From contig JAQFVV010006341.1 of the NCBI GenBank assembly GCA_028023455.1, forward strand, positions 1,364,001-1,428,000: a stretch of DNA of 64,000 nucleotides. The letters are read 5' to 3'. The translations under genes and the position numbers were made by a program. Positions 33,532-45,391 of this stretch are shown here, one piece after another. The notes under the pieces were generated by a model. That model saw only the letters and a program-made list of their open reading frames with translations, made no database searches and was not told the origin of the DNA. The number at the start of each line of letters is the position of its first letter. The first letter of the stretch is position 1. This stretch comes from Epiperipatus broadwayi (Eukaryota; Onychophora; Udeonychophora; Euonychophora; Peripatidae).

Positions 33532-35730
33532 GTCTGTAATATCTATTAAAAATGCTAGGTCTTATACCCACAATGGATCTTTTATAATTGATATATTTTC
33601 GTTGTTTTCATCTTTCCATTTCAAAAAATAATATTATTTCCTCCAAAAGCAGATAGAAGCTCTTTAAGACATTGTGGCAGGACAACCAATGAATGTATAT
33701 GTAATAAGAAAGATCTTCGAATTCGGATTCTAAATCTTTAAGGAACGAAGTAAATTGGCGATGGTTAAGCGCTCTTGATCGAATAAAGTTGACTATCTTT
33801 GTAACTATTTTAAGTACTTGGTCCATTTTTAATAATTTTAAACAGAAAACTTGTTGGTGAATGAGGCAATGAAAAGCTTTGATTTTCGGTTTATCTGGAT
33901 ATTCATCTTGTAATTTCCTTGCCAGTCGTGACACAAAACTTTAAGTTTCACCCGTCATTGATTTAGCGCCATCAATTGTAACAGAAACAAGCTTGTCAAG
34001 AGACAAGTTAAGTTTTTCTAAAATGCTTCATACGGCATCAAAAAATCTTCACCAGTTGTTGTTCCGTGAAGAGGGATGAATTCCAACAATTCTTCGGTGA
34101 TCCTCATGGTATTATGGCAACCACGAAAAAAAACAGCAACTTGTGCAACATGTCATATCTGCGCTTTCACCAATCGCAATTGAAAAGAACTGGATTTTGG
34201 TAGATATTTCCTGTAGTTGTGAAGTGATATCATTTGCCATTTCAATAATTCTATCTGCCACCGTATTTCTTGATAATGAGATGTCTCATAATGCCTGTAC
34301 TTTTTCTGGACAGACAAATTCGGCAGCTTTTATCATACATTCCTTGATTAAAGAACCATCGGTGAATGATTTTGAATGTTTTACTAATAAATAGCTTATT
34401 TCAAAACTAGCTCTTGTTACTGATTCATTACTTTTTATAAATTTTGTAAGCACTCCTTGCTGGCTACTTAATGAATTCTTCATTGTTTTTAATTTTTCTT
34501 CTCTTATTTTAGCTTCAAAGCACGAAAATTGTTTTTCGTGATTAGTGCTATAATGTCGCTTAATATTGTATTCTTTAGCAACACTAATCGTTTCTTTGCA
34601 AATTAAGCACGTAATCTTATTGTTCACTTCCACACAAAAATAATTCAGTTCCCACCTTTCTTGAAATTTTCTTCCCTCGTCATCAATCTTTCGTTTTTTA
34701 CTTAGCATTGGAAGTGGCATTTTCTATAATAAAAATAGGACTTTAGATTTAAATTTTTAAAATTAAAAAAAATTGCAACTACGTTTATGCTAAATACGCT
34801 TCGTAAGGATTTAACGCTACTCTAGTATTTAAATGTAAAGAGAGCGCTGCTGTCTATTCTCGCTCCTGGAATTGTGCTCGATAAATGCAGGTAGCTATAA
34901 AAGGTATGGATTAAGTTTTTTTCTCTCTCTCTCAGTCCAGACTTCCCAGCACGGAGCAATTAAGATAGAAATATGACAAAGAAGAAAGCTGTGCATAAGG
35001 CCATAGATTAAAAATGGTCGAAGCCACTAAAGTTCCCCAAGGCTGAATATAGACTGGTAAAATTGTAGAACTTTTAGTGTTTTGCAAACTGAATTGTAAT
35101 CATTACTAACTTATTTGTAAAATATTATTGTTTCTCATGTTTGATTATAATTAAAATATTATATAACAAAATGTCAAATGCATGCTCGTTATTTCTTATG
35201 CTGTCTGACTAGTTTCAGAAAGGTAGAAACTCTCGGGTTTAGCAGTTTACTTATATTTTTTGAACGAGTTATAAAAAGAAACAACCCGCAAATTTTTAAC
35301 ACACCAATCAGGATAAACTAGAGCAACTGCCTTTTGTTACAATTCTAAGAAAAACCAAACATCTGCAGATAGGATTGCTACGTTGGTGGCGCAAATAACT
35401 GACAAATGTATTTATGTTCTCGGAAGCACAGCAGCACATTATTAACGTTGCCAGCTTTGGTATTCACATATCTCAAATGCTTCATCATCATAAAGATGTG
35501 TCATCAAAAATATTTAGCTATGCGTGTAACCGAGAATTATAAATTAGCTATGTATGTAAACAACAATTACTGTATATATTTTAGTTCATGTAATTAAATA
35601 TTACAGCTTGTTTTTAAAATTAATTTATTGTTTGCAACATATTCCGTTTTCATTTTATTGCATAGCATCTTAGTGGCGGGCCATGAAAAATCCCATCGAG
35701 GGCCGCCAGTTTGACATCTCAGCTGTAGTG

Positions 35731-37337
35731 TATCAGACCTATTATATATTGATAATGTTATTATCATCACTAGGCATGATAAAATTAATTGTTACTACAT
35801 CAATCATACAAAACTTATTAAAGCAAACTGATTCTTCTGCATCATTTTGAAGTCATCTGCTTGGCAACTGATTTATGGCCAACTGCTTTCTTCAACTGGA
35901 TCAAGAATTGCATCAAAATTTTTAGAATTCCTCCTGGAACTTCCTATATTGAAATTAGCTCTGTGTGAGCAAAATAACAAGTACTAAGATTACTACATTA
36001 CTGGATCCAGTTGAGTCAACATCATGTGAAAACAAAAATTCTTATCTTGATACAATTTTAAGTTTCTACTCACAGTTTATGCTACATTTTTAAGGGTACA
36101 GTAACATACAAATAAAGTCACTTCAAGATAACTCTAAAAAAAAATCTTTTGAATGATATAATTCAGAGCCCTGAGAATTCCCAGCAATCCGTTATAGGTT
36201 CAAAATTCTTTGCAGAACTCAATAAAGTTTTAGTGTTTATAAATTTTGCAGTGACCCAAAATTAATATCAATATTTTGAAATCTTCAAATTGGATATTAC
36301 CTACATTTGCAAAATCATCTTATGTAATTCAATGGCTTGTAGCTAAAATAGACAATCATAGGTGTTATTGATTGTAAATTTAAATAATTTTCTTGAATAA
36401 ATATGAACTATAGTCACTTAACATAACTGTTCAGTTATAATTGGGGTAAGAAAACAATTTTCACAGGATAAACTTTACTGATTCTTTTTTAATCAACTGA
36501 GACTTATTACAAAGCATAACTTATACCTAGCATCTCCACATGCTTTGATGACAAATTCAAAATTTAAAACAGCCTTTTCTTCTTAATTTCCTTGACTACC
36601 TAGATGTAGCTGACTTTTCAAGATAGCCATGTCATACTTAACCAACTTTTATAACTAGTGATCAATGTATCAGTGATTTTGAATACATTCCCGAAAACTC
36701 ATGAATATATATCCACAGGGACTTTTTGCTCAATTATAATGACCAGAAAACAAAAAAAAAAATACAACAACATCGTAATCCTTTATGTTTCTATCTCTAT
36801 AATTTTCTAATTTTCATGTAATTAAATTATTAAAAGTGAATTGTTTAAATTTCTAACTATTGGTATGCCAGTAATATCTTGATAAAAATTTTGCAACTCT
36901 GATCTTGAATCTGAGAGTAACGACATTACACATTTAATCTCACAGAAAAACTAGTCAACAGAATATTGTGATGACTAATAGAAAAGCATGGTGAGTATAT
37001 CATTCATGATGAAAAATTGTAAAAAGAAGGTCACTTATATTACAACAAACATGCAAATATCTCATAAGAGAAGGCTGATCAATTCTTAAAGTTGTCAACC
37101 ATTATTATACTTGTTTAAAATAACAATTTCGCCACTTAGCTAAGTCAATTGGTTCCACAAAATTCATCATTAAGCAAAAATATTGTTAAAAAAAAAAACA
37201 AGTAGTTATAATAGTTTCCTATGTTGAAAAATTTGGCTGGTTATTCCAACTAAAAATTGCATTATAAGCTATGAACAAACAACTTAACCTAGTATATATA
37301 GTAATAAAAAAAACCCTTAAATTAGATTATATGTTTA
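35731..37337. other. AT-rich intronic DNA, no gene seen
   Basis: No recognisable exon, RNA gene or mobile-element protein. It lies between the hAT element and the satellite. Confidence 0.5.
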
Positions 37338-38345
37338 TGAGATATTATTTTATATAGCGCGAATGTTTATTTATGTAATAGTATTAGCAATTAAGCCAAT
37401 GCACATGCGCTTTAAAGAGATTATATAAATGAATACTCAATTTTCCAGACACGAGATATAGTATTTTAGAAAGAATGGAATGAATCCACCCATTCTTTCA
37501 GACCCAAACGTTTATGTATGGGCAAATCTTAAGTGTGTGGAAATAAGAGTGTGAGATGTTACACGATCACTTTAAATTACATTTATTAAGTTTGAACGAA
37601 TGACACTTTGCGAAATCTTTACAATTTACGAACCGTCATTCTTTAGTTGAAATTAAACATATATAATGAGATATTATTTTATATAGCGCGAATGTTTATT
37701 TATGTAATAGTATTAGCGATTAAGCCAATGCACATGCGCTTTAAAGAGATTATATAAATGAATACTCAATTTTCCAGACACGAGATATAGTATTTTAGAA
37801 AGAATGGAATGAATCCACCCATTCTTTCAGACCCAAACGTTTATGTATGGGCAAATCTTAAGTGTGTGGAAATAAGAGTGTGAGATGTTACACGATCACT
37901 TTAAATTACATTTATTAAGTTTGAACGAATGACACTTTGCGAAATCTTTACAATTTACGAACCGTCATTCTTTAGTTGAAATTAAACATATATAATGAGA
38001 TATTATTTTATATAGCGCGAATGTTTATTTATGTAATAGTATTAGCGATTAAGCCAATGCACATGCGCTTTAAAGAGATTATATAAATGAATACTCAATT
38101 TTCCAGACACGAGATATAGTATTTTAGAAAGAATGGAATGAATCCACCCATTCTTTCAGACCCAAACGTTTATGTATGGGCAAATCTTAAGTGTGTGGAA
38201 ATAAGAGTGTGAGATGTTACACGATCACTTTAAATTACATTTATTAAGTTTGAACGAATGACACTTTGCGAAATCTTTACAATTTACGAACCGTCATTCT
38301 TTAGTTGAAATTAAACATATATAATGAGATATTATTTTATATAGC
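37338..38345 (+). repeat. Satellite: three direct 329-bp monomers plus a partial fourth
   Basis: Monomers start TGAGATATTATTTTATATAG at 37338, 37667 and 37996, and a fourth start at 38325 runs only about 20 bp. The monomers are almost identical (one visible change, TAGCAATT versus TAGCGATT in the first). Each contains CACATGCGCTTTAAAGAG, a TATATAA word, AAATGAATACTC and GATATAGTATTT. No hammerhead core (CTGATGA...GAAA) was found in either strand. Confidence 0.97.
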
Positions 38346-38814
38346 ACACTTAAGATTTGCCCATACATAAACGTTTGGGTCTGAAAGAATGGGTGGATTC
38401 ATTCCATTCTTTCTAAAATACTATATCTCGTGTCTGGAAAATTGAGTATTCATTTATATAATCTCTTTAAAGCGCATGTGCATTGGCTTAATCGCTAATA
38501 CTATTACATAAATAAACATAGCGCTATATAAAATAATATCTCATTATATATGTTTAATTTCAACTAAAGAATGACGGTTCGTAAATTGTAAAGATTTCGC
38601 AAAGTGTCATTCGTTCAAACTTAATAAATGTAATTTAAAGTGATCGTGTAACATCTCACCCTCTTATTTCCACACACTTAAGATTTACCCATACATAAAC
38701 GTTTGGGTCTGAAAGAATGGGTGGATTCATTCCATTCTTTCTAAAATACTATATCTCGTGTCTGGAAAATTGAGTATTCATTTATATAATCTCTTTAAAG
38801 CGCATGTGCATTAT
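38346..38814 (-). repeat. Inverted satellite monomers (about 1.4 copies)
   Basis: From 38346 the sequence is the reverse complement of the preceding monomers, with the same register repeated 328 bp later at 38674. It stops at GCGCATGTGCATTATATG. Together with the direct copies it forms an inverted array able to fold into a hairpin with a stem of several hundred base pairs. Confidence 0.97.
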
Positions 38815-40590
38815 ATGTTTATGTAAACTCTGCTACATGTATTATGCGAGTATGCACTTAAAAAATGTATCTATATACAATAATGTAACTTAAATCTATG
38901 TTAAAAAACACATTTTAAAATTGTTCTTTCTGGTGATCCATTATTCATCAATCATAAATATCCAGATTTTTGAGTATGAATTGCTCATTCTAAATCCTTT
39001 GATGATCATAGTTTTTTTTTTTTTTTTATCGGAGGAGTGCACCAGATGTTGATGGCTGTTTAGAATGGATGGTTGATGTGATTCTTGGATTTTCTTTTCA
39101 CATGGGATGCCATGAATTCATAATTTTGGAAAGTTTGGATGTACCCACAATGGTTTGAGCACTTTGTTCTATTTTGATGTCGTTTTTAAAAATAGTGGCA
39201 ATGGTAAATGTGCATAAATTCATAGAAAACCAGATGTCATAATTTCTTTCTCCTTTTTGCAGTCAATATAAGTCATCCATTTCAGTTTCCAAGCTCAGAG
39301 ATTTTCCTGATTTTTTTCATGGTCATAATGGCTAACATGATTCTAGTTGAAAATGTATGTAGCTATAAACTTTTAAATAGAATTACTACAAAAAAAAAAG
39401 AGATTTTTAACTGACCAAAAGAACAGCAAAATAGATGAGAAAGTGAAAATGACCTAGCAGTTAACAATTTTTTGTGTTCTGCACATTTCCCTTCTGATTG
39501 CACTGAAAAAAAATCCATATTCAAGTTTTATTTTTTTAAATTTGTAATACTCTATTATATTATTTATATGAAATTATTTAGAATTTAAAAAAAAAAGTTT
39601 AATAACAATTTATTTAATTAATCACAAAGACTTATTATTTGTCATTAGTGTAAGAGTAGCAAGATTAGTATATTGCGCTTATCAAAATCTAATTGCAGTT
39701 AATGTATTAAAAAAAAAAAAAAAAATCTAATGCATTCAGTGTTTGCATATTATAATCAATATTTAAAACTTTTTTTTTTCTTCAATGTGTATTATGTAGA
39801 CCTAAATAAGTAGCATTTTATATAAAAATACTTTGTCTGTGGCATTTATTTTGTCAAGAAATGTCACATTTTTTAAAGTATGGTAGTCATTTTCCTTGAA
39901 ATGACTTAAATTTTTTTTGATTAATGTAGAATTTGTGAAGGCAAACACATGAATTATTTAAATAAATATTAAAGGTATGAACCTTTTTCAGTTTATTTGT
40001 ATTGCATTTTTTATCATACAAAATTTATTATTAACTAAATGTAATTTCGCTCACATTTTTTTAAAACTAAAAATACATTTACCTTAACAGTTTGACTTGA
40101 CCGAATACTTTAGCTAATATTTATACTATACACAATTTAAAATATTAATAATATATGAACAAAAATAATTTTTTTTTATGCTGAATAAAATTTCCATTTC
40201 TATATTTTTTATACATTTGCGATAATAACCGCTATTTTAAAACAAATTATAAAATGTTTAAAAATCTAGCAAATAGATTAAGTGTTATTCTTAATTTAGA
40301 TTTAGTAATTTTTGATCATTCAAAGTTTATAGTATTATGTAATCTTTTTTTTTTTTTTTCAAAATAATAATTTCGATAACTAAATTACAATAAGATGATC
40401 ATAATTTTTGCTGCATGACAAAAGTACTGTTAGTAAAAATTTTAATCCATAAAATGTGTAAATACAGTATACAGTTTTTAGACTAATATACATATTTTAA
40501 AATTTACTACTATATTAATATATTAGATTCTACATCATTAAAATAAGCAGAGTACTGTAAATAGCAGTCGCTGACAATGGGACAACATTC
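38815..40590. other. AT-rich intronic DNA, no gene seen
   Basis: Contains poly(A)/poly(T) runs (39009-39027, 39711-39725, 40345-40360) and nothing else I can support. Confidence 0.5.
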
Positions 40591-43500
40591 ACTATCAGCA
40601 AGTGGTGAAGGAGACAGTGGCGTGTTTACTTCTATAAAGTGCCACAATTCTTATGACGGTGGATGTATAATGGCGAGTGTTGACCGCCATTAAATAAGTC
40701 AACACCCCGCTGGGTGCTGGGTCAGCAACGGCATTTCTTCCAAGTCAGCGGAAGATCACTAGAGGTGACAACAATGAGGAGGAAGCGGTAGTTGGATTTT
40801 CATTTTATGGGATTTGGCTAGCGCACTAAGCCTATTATAGAGGTTATTGCTGGGCAAAGAAGGCAACGGGAAACCACTTTGTCTTATAATTCCCTTGTTT
40901 TATTATGAGTATGTCTACAGGAATCATTACGTTTGGTGTTGAGACCTTAGTTAAGAATAACTTTGGTGTCTTGCCCGGCAGGAGTGGACATGAGGCTACT
41001 CAGGTCATCAACTTGCGAAATCCTCATAAATCTAATTCATTGAGAAGGGATACACTGAGAATTGGAACGTGGAATGTTAGATCTTTGAGGAAAGGTGGGA
41101 AATTGGAGAATTTGAAAAGAGAGTTGCATTTGAATAATATTGATGTAATGAGATTAAGTGAAGTGAGGTGGGAGGGATGTGGAAAAGTAAGTAGTGGAGA
41201 TGTAAAGTTGTTTTATTCAGGTGGTGATAGGTCAATTAATGGAGTTGGCATTGCTGTGAGGAAGAAAATATGGAATAGTGTGTCAAAGGTTGATGGTATT
41301 AATGATAGACTGATGAGAATAAATACAAGTCCTAGGGATTTGGTAATTATACAAGTTTATATGCCAACTAGTACTCGTAATGATAGTGAAATTGATGAAA
41401 TGTATGAGAAGATAGAAGAAAGTATTCAATGTGAAGGAAAAAAACGCATGTATATTGCTATTGGGGGATTGGAATGCTGTTGTGGGGAAAGGTAGGGAAG
41501 AGAAAATTGTTGGAAATTATGGTATTGGAAAAAGAAATGAAAGGGGTAGTCGACTTGTACAATTTTGTAAAGAGAATGGGTTTGTCATTGCAAACACTTG
41601 TTTTAAAAATCATATTAGAAGATTGTATACATGGAAAGCTCCAGGTAACAAAGAACGTTATCAAATTGATTATATACTGATTCAGAATAGATATAAGAAT
41701 GCTATTAAGGGTTCACATGCTTTGCCAGGTGCTGATATAGATTCGGATCATAATTTGGTGATGGCTAAATTAAAGTTAAGTTTAAAAACAATTAAAAGAG
41801 GGAAAAGATACACAAGATGGGACTTGGATAAATTGAGACAAATGGAAAAAGGAAAATTTGGTCTGATATGTGAAAATGAATTTAAAAGAATTGTTCAGGA
41901 TGGGAACTATATTAATAGCTCTGATGAGTGTTGGAATAGAATTAAAGAGGGATTCTTGAAAATAGCAAAAAATGAAATAGGTATTATTCATGCGAGAAAA
42001 GCTAAAAGACCTTGGATAACTAAAGGTATGTTGGAAAAGATAGAAGTGCGGAGATGGTGGAAGAATGTAAATACTGAGGAAAGGCAAAAGGAATATAGGA
42101 AATTTAATAATGAATTAAGAAGAGAAACAGATTTAGCAAAAGAAAAGTGGTTGGAGCAAGAATGTAAAGAGATAGAAAGGTTTCAACAGATGAAAAGATA
42201 TGATCTAGCATTTGATAGAATACAAAGTATTTCTTGGGAGAAAAAGACATGGGTAGCAAGTGAGATTGCAGATAAGAATGGAAGAAGGTTAACCGATAGT
42301 AATGATATATTAAAAAGATGGGAAGAATATATTCGGTATCTGTTTAGTAGAGGAAATAATTTAATTAGTTATGAACTTGAAAATGAAGATGATGCAATAG
42401 ATAATAGAGGTATGGACTACTGCCAGATGAAGTAAGAAAGGCAATCGCACAAATGAAGAATGGTAAGGCTATTGGATTTGATGCAGTACCTATAGAATTT
42501 TTGAGAGAAATGGGAGAATTTACTATGAAGGAAATAGTTGGACTTTGCAATTTGATATATAATAGTGGAGTTTGGCCTGAAGATTTTTTAAGAACTATAG
42601 TGATTCCAATTGCTAAAAAAAAAAAGCTGTTAAATGTGAAGAGTATAGGACAATAAGTGTATTGTCTCATGTTTTAACTCAAAGGATTTATGGGAAGGTT
42701 GACTATTATATTGCTGAAGAACAGTTTGGTTTTCGGATAGGGAAAAGCACAAGAGATGCTATTGGTATTGTTAGGACAATTGCAGAAAGATATATTGAAA
42801 GAGATAAAGGAATTGGTATAGGTTTTGTAGATTTAGAAAAGGCATTTGATAGAGTAAGCTGGAATAAACTGATGTCTATCTTAAGAGATAAAGGAGTATT
42901 CTAAAAAGAAAGACGATTGATATGGAATATGTATAATGGTCAAAGAATAAGAGTTAGATTTGGATGTAATGAGACTGATGAAGTGAATATAGAAAGTGGA
43001 GTTAGGCAAGGATGTAGTATGTCACCTGTTTTGTTTAATATTTATTTAGAAGATATGCTAAATAATTATTTGGACTGTGGAGGAGCAAATGTTGGAGGGA
43101 GAGTAATAAAGTATATAAGATTTGCAGATGATATGGCTCTTATTGCTGAGGAAGAAAAGGATCTTCAGAATATGTTGAATAAATTGGAAGAAGGATGTAT
43201 GACATATGGAATGAAGATTAATATTGAAAAGACTAAGTGTTTATAGATAGGGAGAGATGCAAAAAGACTGCAAATTGGAATCCATGATGACATGGTGCAG
43301 CAGGTGAAGGGATTTAGATATTTGGGTTGTTGGTTGAGTGAGGATGGAAGAAGTGAAGATGAAGTTAAAAGAAGAATAGCATTGGCAAAGGTGACATTTG
43401 TAAAAAGAAAGAAGATATTTTGTGGACCTATGGAAAGAGAATTAAGGAAAAGATTAATTAAATGTTATGTGTGGAGTGTATTAATGTATGGTTGTGAGAC

Positions 43501-43920
43501 ATGGACATTGAGTAATAGAATTAAGAAACGACTGGAAGCTTCTGAGATGTGGACATGGAGAAAAATGGAAAAAAATCAGTTGGGTGAATAAAATAACAAA
43601 TGAAGAAGTTTTGAAAAGGGTTAATGAGGAAAGAAGATTGATTGAAAGTATCAAAGAGAGAAAGAGAAACTGGATTGGACATATACTAAGAAAAGATTAT
43701 AGTTTAATGAAAGATGTTTTGGAAGAAATGGTGAGTGGAAATAAAAAGAAAGGACAGAAGAGATTGACATTATTGGATGATATACGAGATGGAAGGGGTT
43801 ATGTGGAATTGAGGAAGTGGGCAAGGAAGAGAATGGAATGGAAGAATGGATGAACTGATGTAGTGACTACTCTCTGGACCTGTCTATTGGACAGACTACT
43901 ATTGATTGAATCCTTCATGA
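40590..43920 (+). mobile_element. Second APE-type LINE, dead but well preserved
   Basis: The 5' untranslated part is GC-richer (CAACACCCCGCTGGGTGCTG, GGCAACGGGAAACCACTTTG), a style common in arthropod LINEs. Endonuclease and RT follow to 43853, then a short 3' part to about 43.9 kb. It shows only modest similarity to the LINE at 22.9 kb and is a different family. The ends and target duplication were not resolved. Confidence 0.75.
40905..43853 (+). pseudogene. LINE endonuclease/reverse-transcriptase pseudogene
   Basis: The frame opens at ATG 40905. The endonuclease has RIGTWNVRSL at about 41060, SEVRWEG, GVGIAVRKK and QVYMPTS. A frameshift near 41460 is followed by LLGDWNAVVGKG, QIDYILIQNRY and SDHNLVMAKL. 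The RT has NGKAIGFDAVPIEFLRE, EEQFGFRIGKSTRDAI, VDLEKAFDRV, GVRQGCSMSPVLFNIY and IRFADDMALI, with FADD at 43121-43132. The tail has FRYLGCWLSEDG, YGCETWTLSNRIKKRLEASE and WIGHILRKD. Frames switch at about 41460, 42440, 42657 and 43585, with stops at 42902, 43244 and elsewhere, so it is inactive. All catalytic boxes remain readable. Confidence 0.85.
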
Positions 43921-44481
43921 AAAAAATCTTTAGTTTGGATATGTCATTAATGAAGTATTGACTGTCTTGCAAGAATGTTGGATGGAAATTAAATAAAATA
44001 TTGTACTACACAGTCATTAATCATATTTTAAATTTGCAATCAAAATATTGTATAAAGTATTATGAATAAACTCTGTACTGAACAATTTCAGCATGGAAAT
44101 CATTATTTTACTTTTGGATGACATAGTGTTAACAACTATCCTAAATGTCATCAGTCTTAGGAAAATAGCTTCCAAAAATTATTTTTAATAAGATAATTAT
44201 AATATTAAAATTATCGGTTATATTGGCTAGAGTGGATGATTGTAGGGAGCTTGAAAGTCTGGGTTCAAATTTCCTTTAATAAGATCATTATAGTGAATAA
44301 TCAATTGTAAATTACAATAATGGGTATAAATTAATGATGATCACTATTATAAATTCTCGCATAAAGGTCAAGCACTAAGTGGGATATAGGTATAATATTA
44401 AAAAATATTTTTATTTTCTTCCTTTACTCATAATAATAGTAAATAAGCAAATATTTTATCTAGCGCCGTGCTTGCAATTAT

Positions 44482-44712
44482 ATTTCATTCCAATATCAGC
44501 CTTTCATGCTAATTGAGCACGCGCCTTTTGAGTGTTAAATAAATGAATACTCTCTTCTTCAATCCAAGATATAGTATTTATGCAGGAATAAGAGGATTCT
44601 TTTTATTCCTGCATAAATACTATATCTTGGATTGAAAAAGAGAGTATTCATTTATTTAACACTCAAAAGGCGGGTGCTCAATTAGCTTGAAAGGCTGACA
44701 TTGGAATGAAAT
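44482..44712. repeat. Near-perfect hairpin, about 110-bp arms, 11-bp loop
   Basis: Arms 44482-44591 and 44603-44712 are reverse complements (ATTTCATTCCAAT to TGCAGGAATAA and back). The arm shares GCAC..GCGC.TTT, AAATGAATACTC and GATATAGTATTT in the same order with the 329-bp satellite at 37.3-38.8 kb, so the two are probably one family. Confidence 0.92.
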
Positions 44713-45233
44713 CATAATAATAGTGTAAAAAAAAGAATAATTTTATGTTTTAAAAATTTCAATGCATTTTAAAATTATTACTTAGCAATTATAATAAAGT
44801 ATATTCTGCATCTCTTTATTGTAAATATATATGTGTTTTAATTGGTTTGGAAGATATTTCCTGCATAATATATTAGTTCAAAGAAAACACATTGTTAGGA
44901 ACATTATTACAACATATATGAAGGATCTTCCATACATGATTTAATTAATAATATTTAAAAACAAAATATTACTTCCATTTTTTTTCTTGGATTGAAATAC
45001 ATATAACACACTATGATTTCAAGTGATTAAACTTACCAAATGATTATCATTCATGCTGAACAAGAATTGTCTATTCACTAGTTATTTTTTAAATTTACTT
45101 CTTAACATAAATAAAAATTATAATAATGGGGAAAAAACCCATTTACAAATTAAAAAGTGACTTTAACATGTATTTTAATATGCAATAGGAAAAAAAATCT
45201 AACTATTTTAAGTACAAGAACTTGAGTTTTTAC

Positions 45234-45391
45234 CATAATTTGGTAGCTTCTTGCTGGCGTTCCTCCATAAAGTCTTGAACTGAATAAGTTGATAAAATAC
45301 GATGGCATAATCCCACTAACAGTTCAAGTTTCTGGAAAGGTTCCAAATCAAAAAATTCAGCAGTTTCAAGAAGAGATACAAGTGATTCAGG
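45234..45391 (-). CDS. BAZ1B: BAZ1B/WSTF-like exon, DDT/WHIM1 region (first exon seen in transcription order)
   Basis: This internal exon encodes about 52 residues, from PESLVSLLETAEFF to the split Trp of the ATKLW segment. The stretch LCHRILSTYSVQDFMEERQQ is the signature of vertebrate BAZ1B just after the core of its DDT domain. BAZ1B is a nuclear ISWI partner and chromatin-remodelling subunit; in vertebrates it also phosphorylates H2A.X on Tyr142 through its N-terminal WAC region, which is not in this window. The acceptor is TTTAAG at 45394-45392, giving phase 0. The donor is GTAAAA starting at 45233, leaving phase 2 (TG of the Trp codon). The next exon supplies the missing G and continues in frame, which is strong support. 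No upstream exon was recognised up to 64000, so the preceding intron exceeds 18.6 kb. Conservation sits in this exon, and the flanks are non-coding in all frames. BAZ1A is a weaker alternative. Confidence 0.92.

Larger units (their letters stand above)
30663..34720 (-). pseudogene. hAT transposase (GTF2IRD2/ZBED5-like), broken
   Basis: The reading starts at the ATG at 34718-34720 with MPLPMLSKKRKIDDEGRKFQ, a typical opening of this transposase group. A BED-type zinc finger follows with C38, C41, H56 and H61. The first frame stops near 34286. Catalytic-core pieces continue in other frames, including KLVSVTIDGAKSMTG (about 33950-33990) and then 33934-33608 with CLIHQQVFCLKLLKMDQVL, RALNHRQF and HWLSCHNVLK. 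The Gypsy insertion interrupts here. The C-terminal hAT dimerisation part reappears at 31001-30663 with FFGSTYLCEQLFLCMKLNK and RSILTDKHLSAIMKIA. It is inactive because of several stops, frameshifts and the insertion. Confidence 0.85.
30442..35722 (-). mobile_element. hAT transposon, about 3.1 kb without its nested insertion
   Basis: The ends are CAGGTGTGGCAAACTC and the complement CTGAGATGTCAAACTGG, sharing TG.CAAACT. A perfect 8-bp target duplication CTGTAGTG flanks the unit (30434-30441 and 35723-35730), as expected for hAT. GC-rich GGGCCA / GGGCCGCC subterminal words lie inside both ends. The transposase is on the minus strand. A complete Gypsy element with its own target duplication sits inside (31326-33531), so the hAT insertion is the older event. 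Confidence 0.85.
20260..45233 (-). other. BAZ1B intron of about 25 kb, loaded with transposons
   Basis: The intron is delimited by the GTAAAA donor and TATAG acceptor of flanking BAZ1B exons whose codon is split across it. It contains two LINEs, a Penelope-like remnant, a pogo-like element, a hAT element with a nested Gypsy element, an inverted satellite and one large hairpin. Confidence 0.88.

Noticed and set aside
37338-38324. CRISPR-like direct repeats
   Set aside because: The repeats are contiguous 329-bp monomers with no variable spacers, and the genome is eukaryotic.
37338-38814. Satellite as a hammerhead retrozyme
   Set aside because: I looked for the CTGATGA and GAAA core on both strands of the monomer and did not find it.
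44215-44290. tRNA-like promoter boxes (TGGCTAGAGTGG and GGTTCAAATTT) 40 bp apart
   Set aside because: The A box is good, but the B box lacks the final CC and the T-arm and acceptor stems do not pair. At most it is a decayed tRNA-derived repeat.
45234-45391. BAZ1A (ACF1) as the identity of the host gene
   Set aside because: The LCHRILSTYSVQD segment and the following W-K-R-A-LKE-ND-KRAEK order match BAZ1B closely and BAZ1A only loosely.
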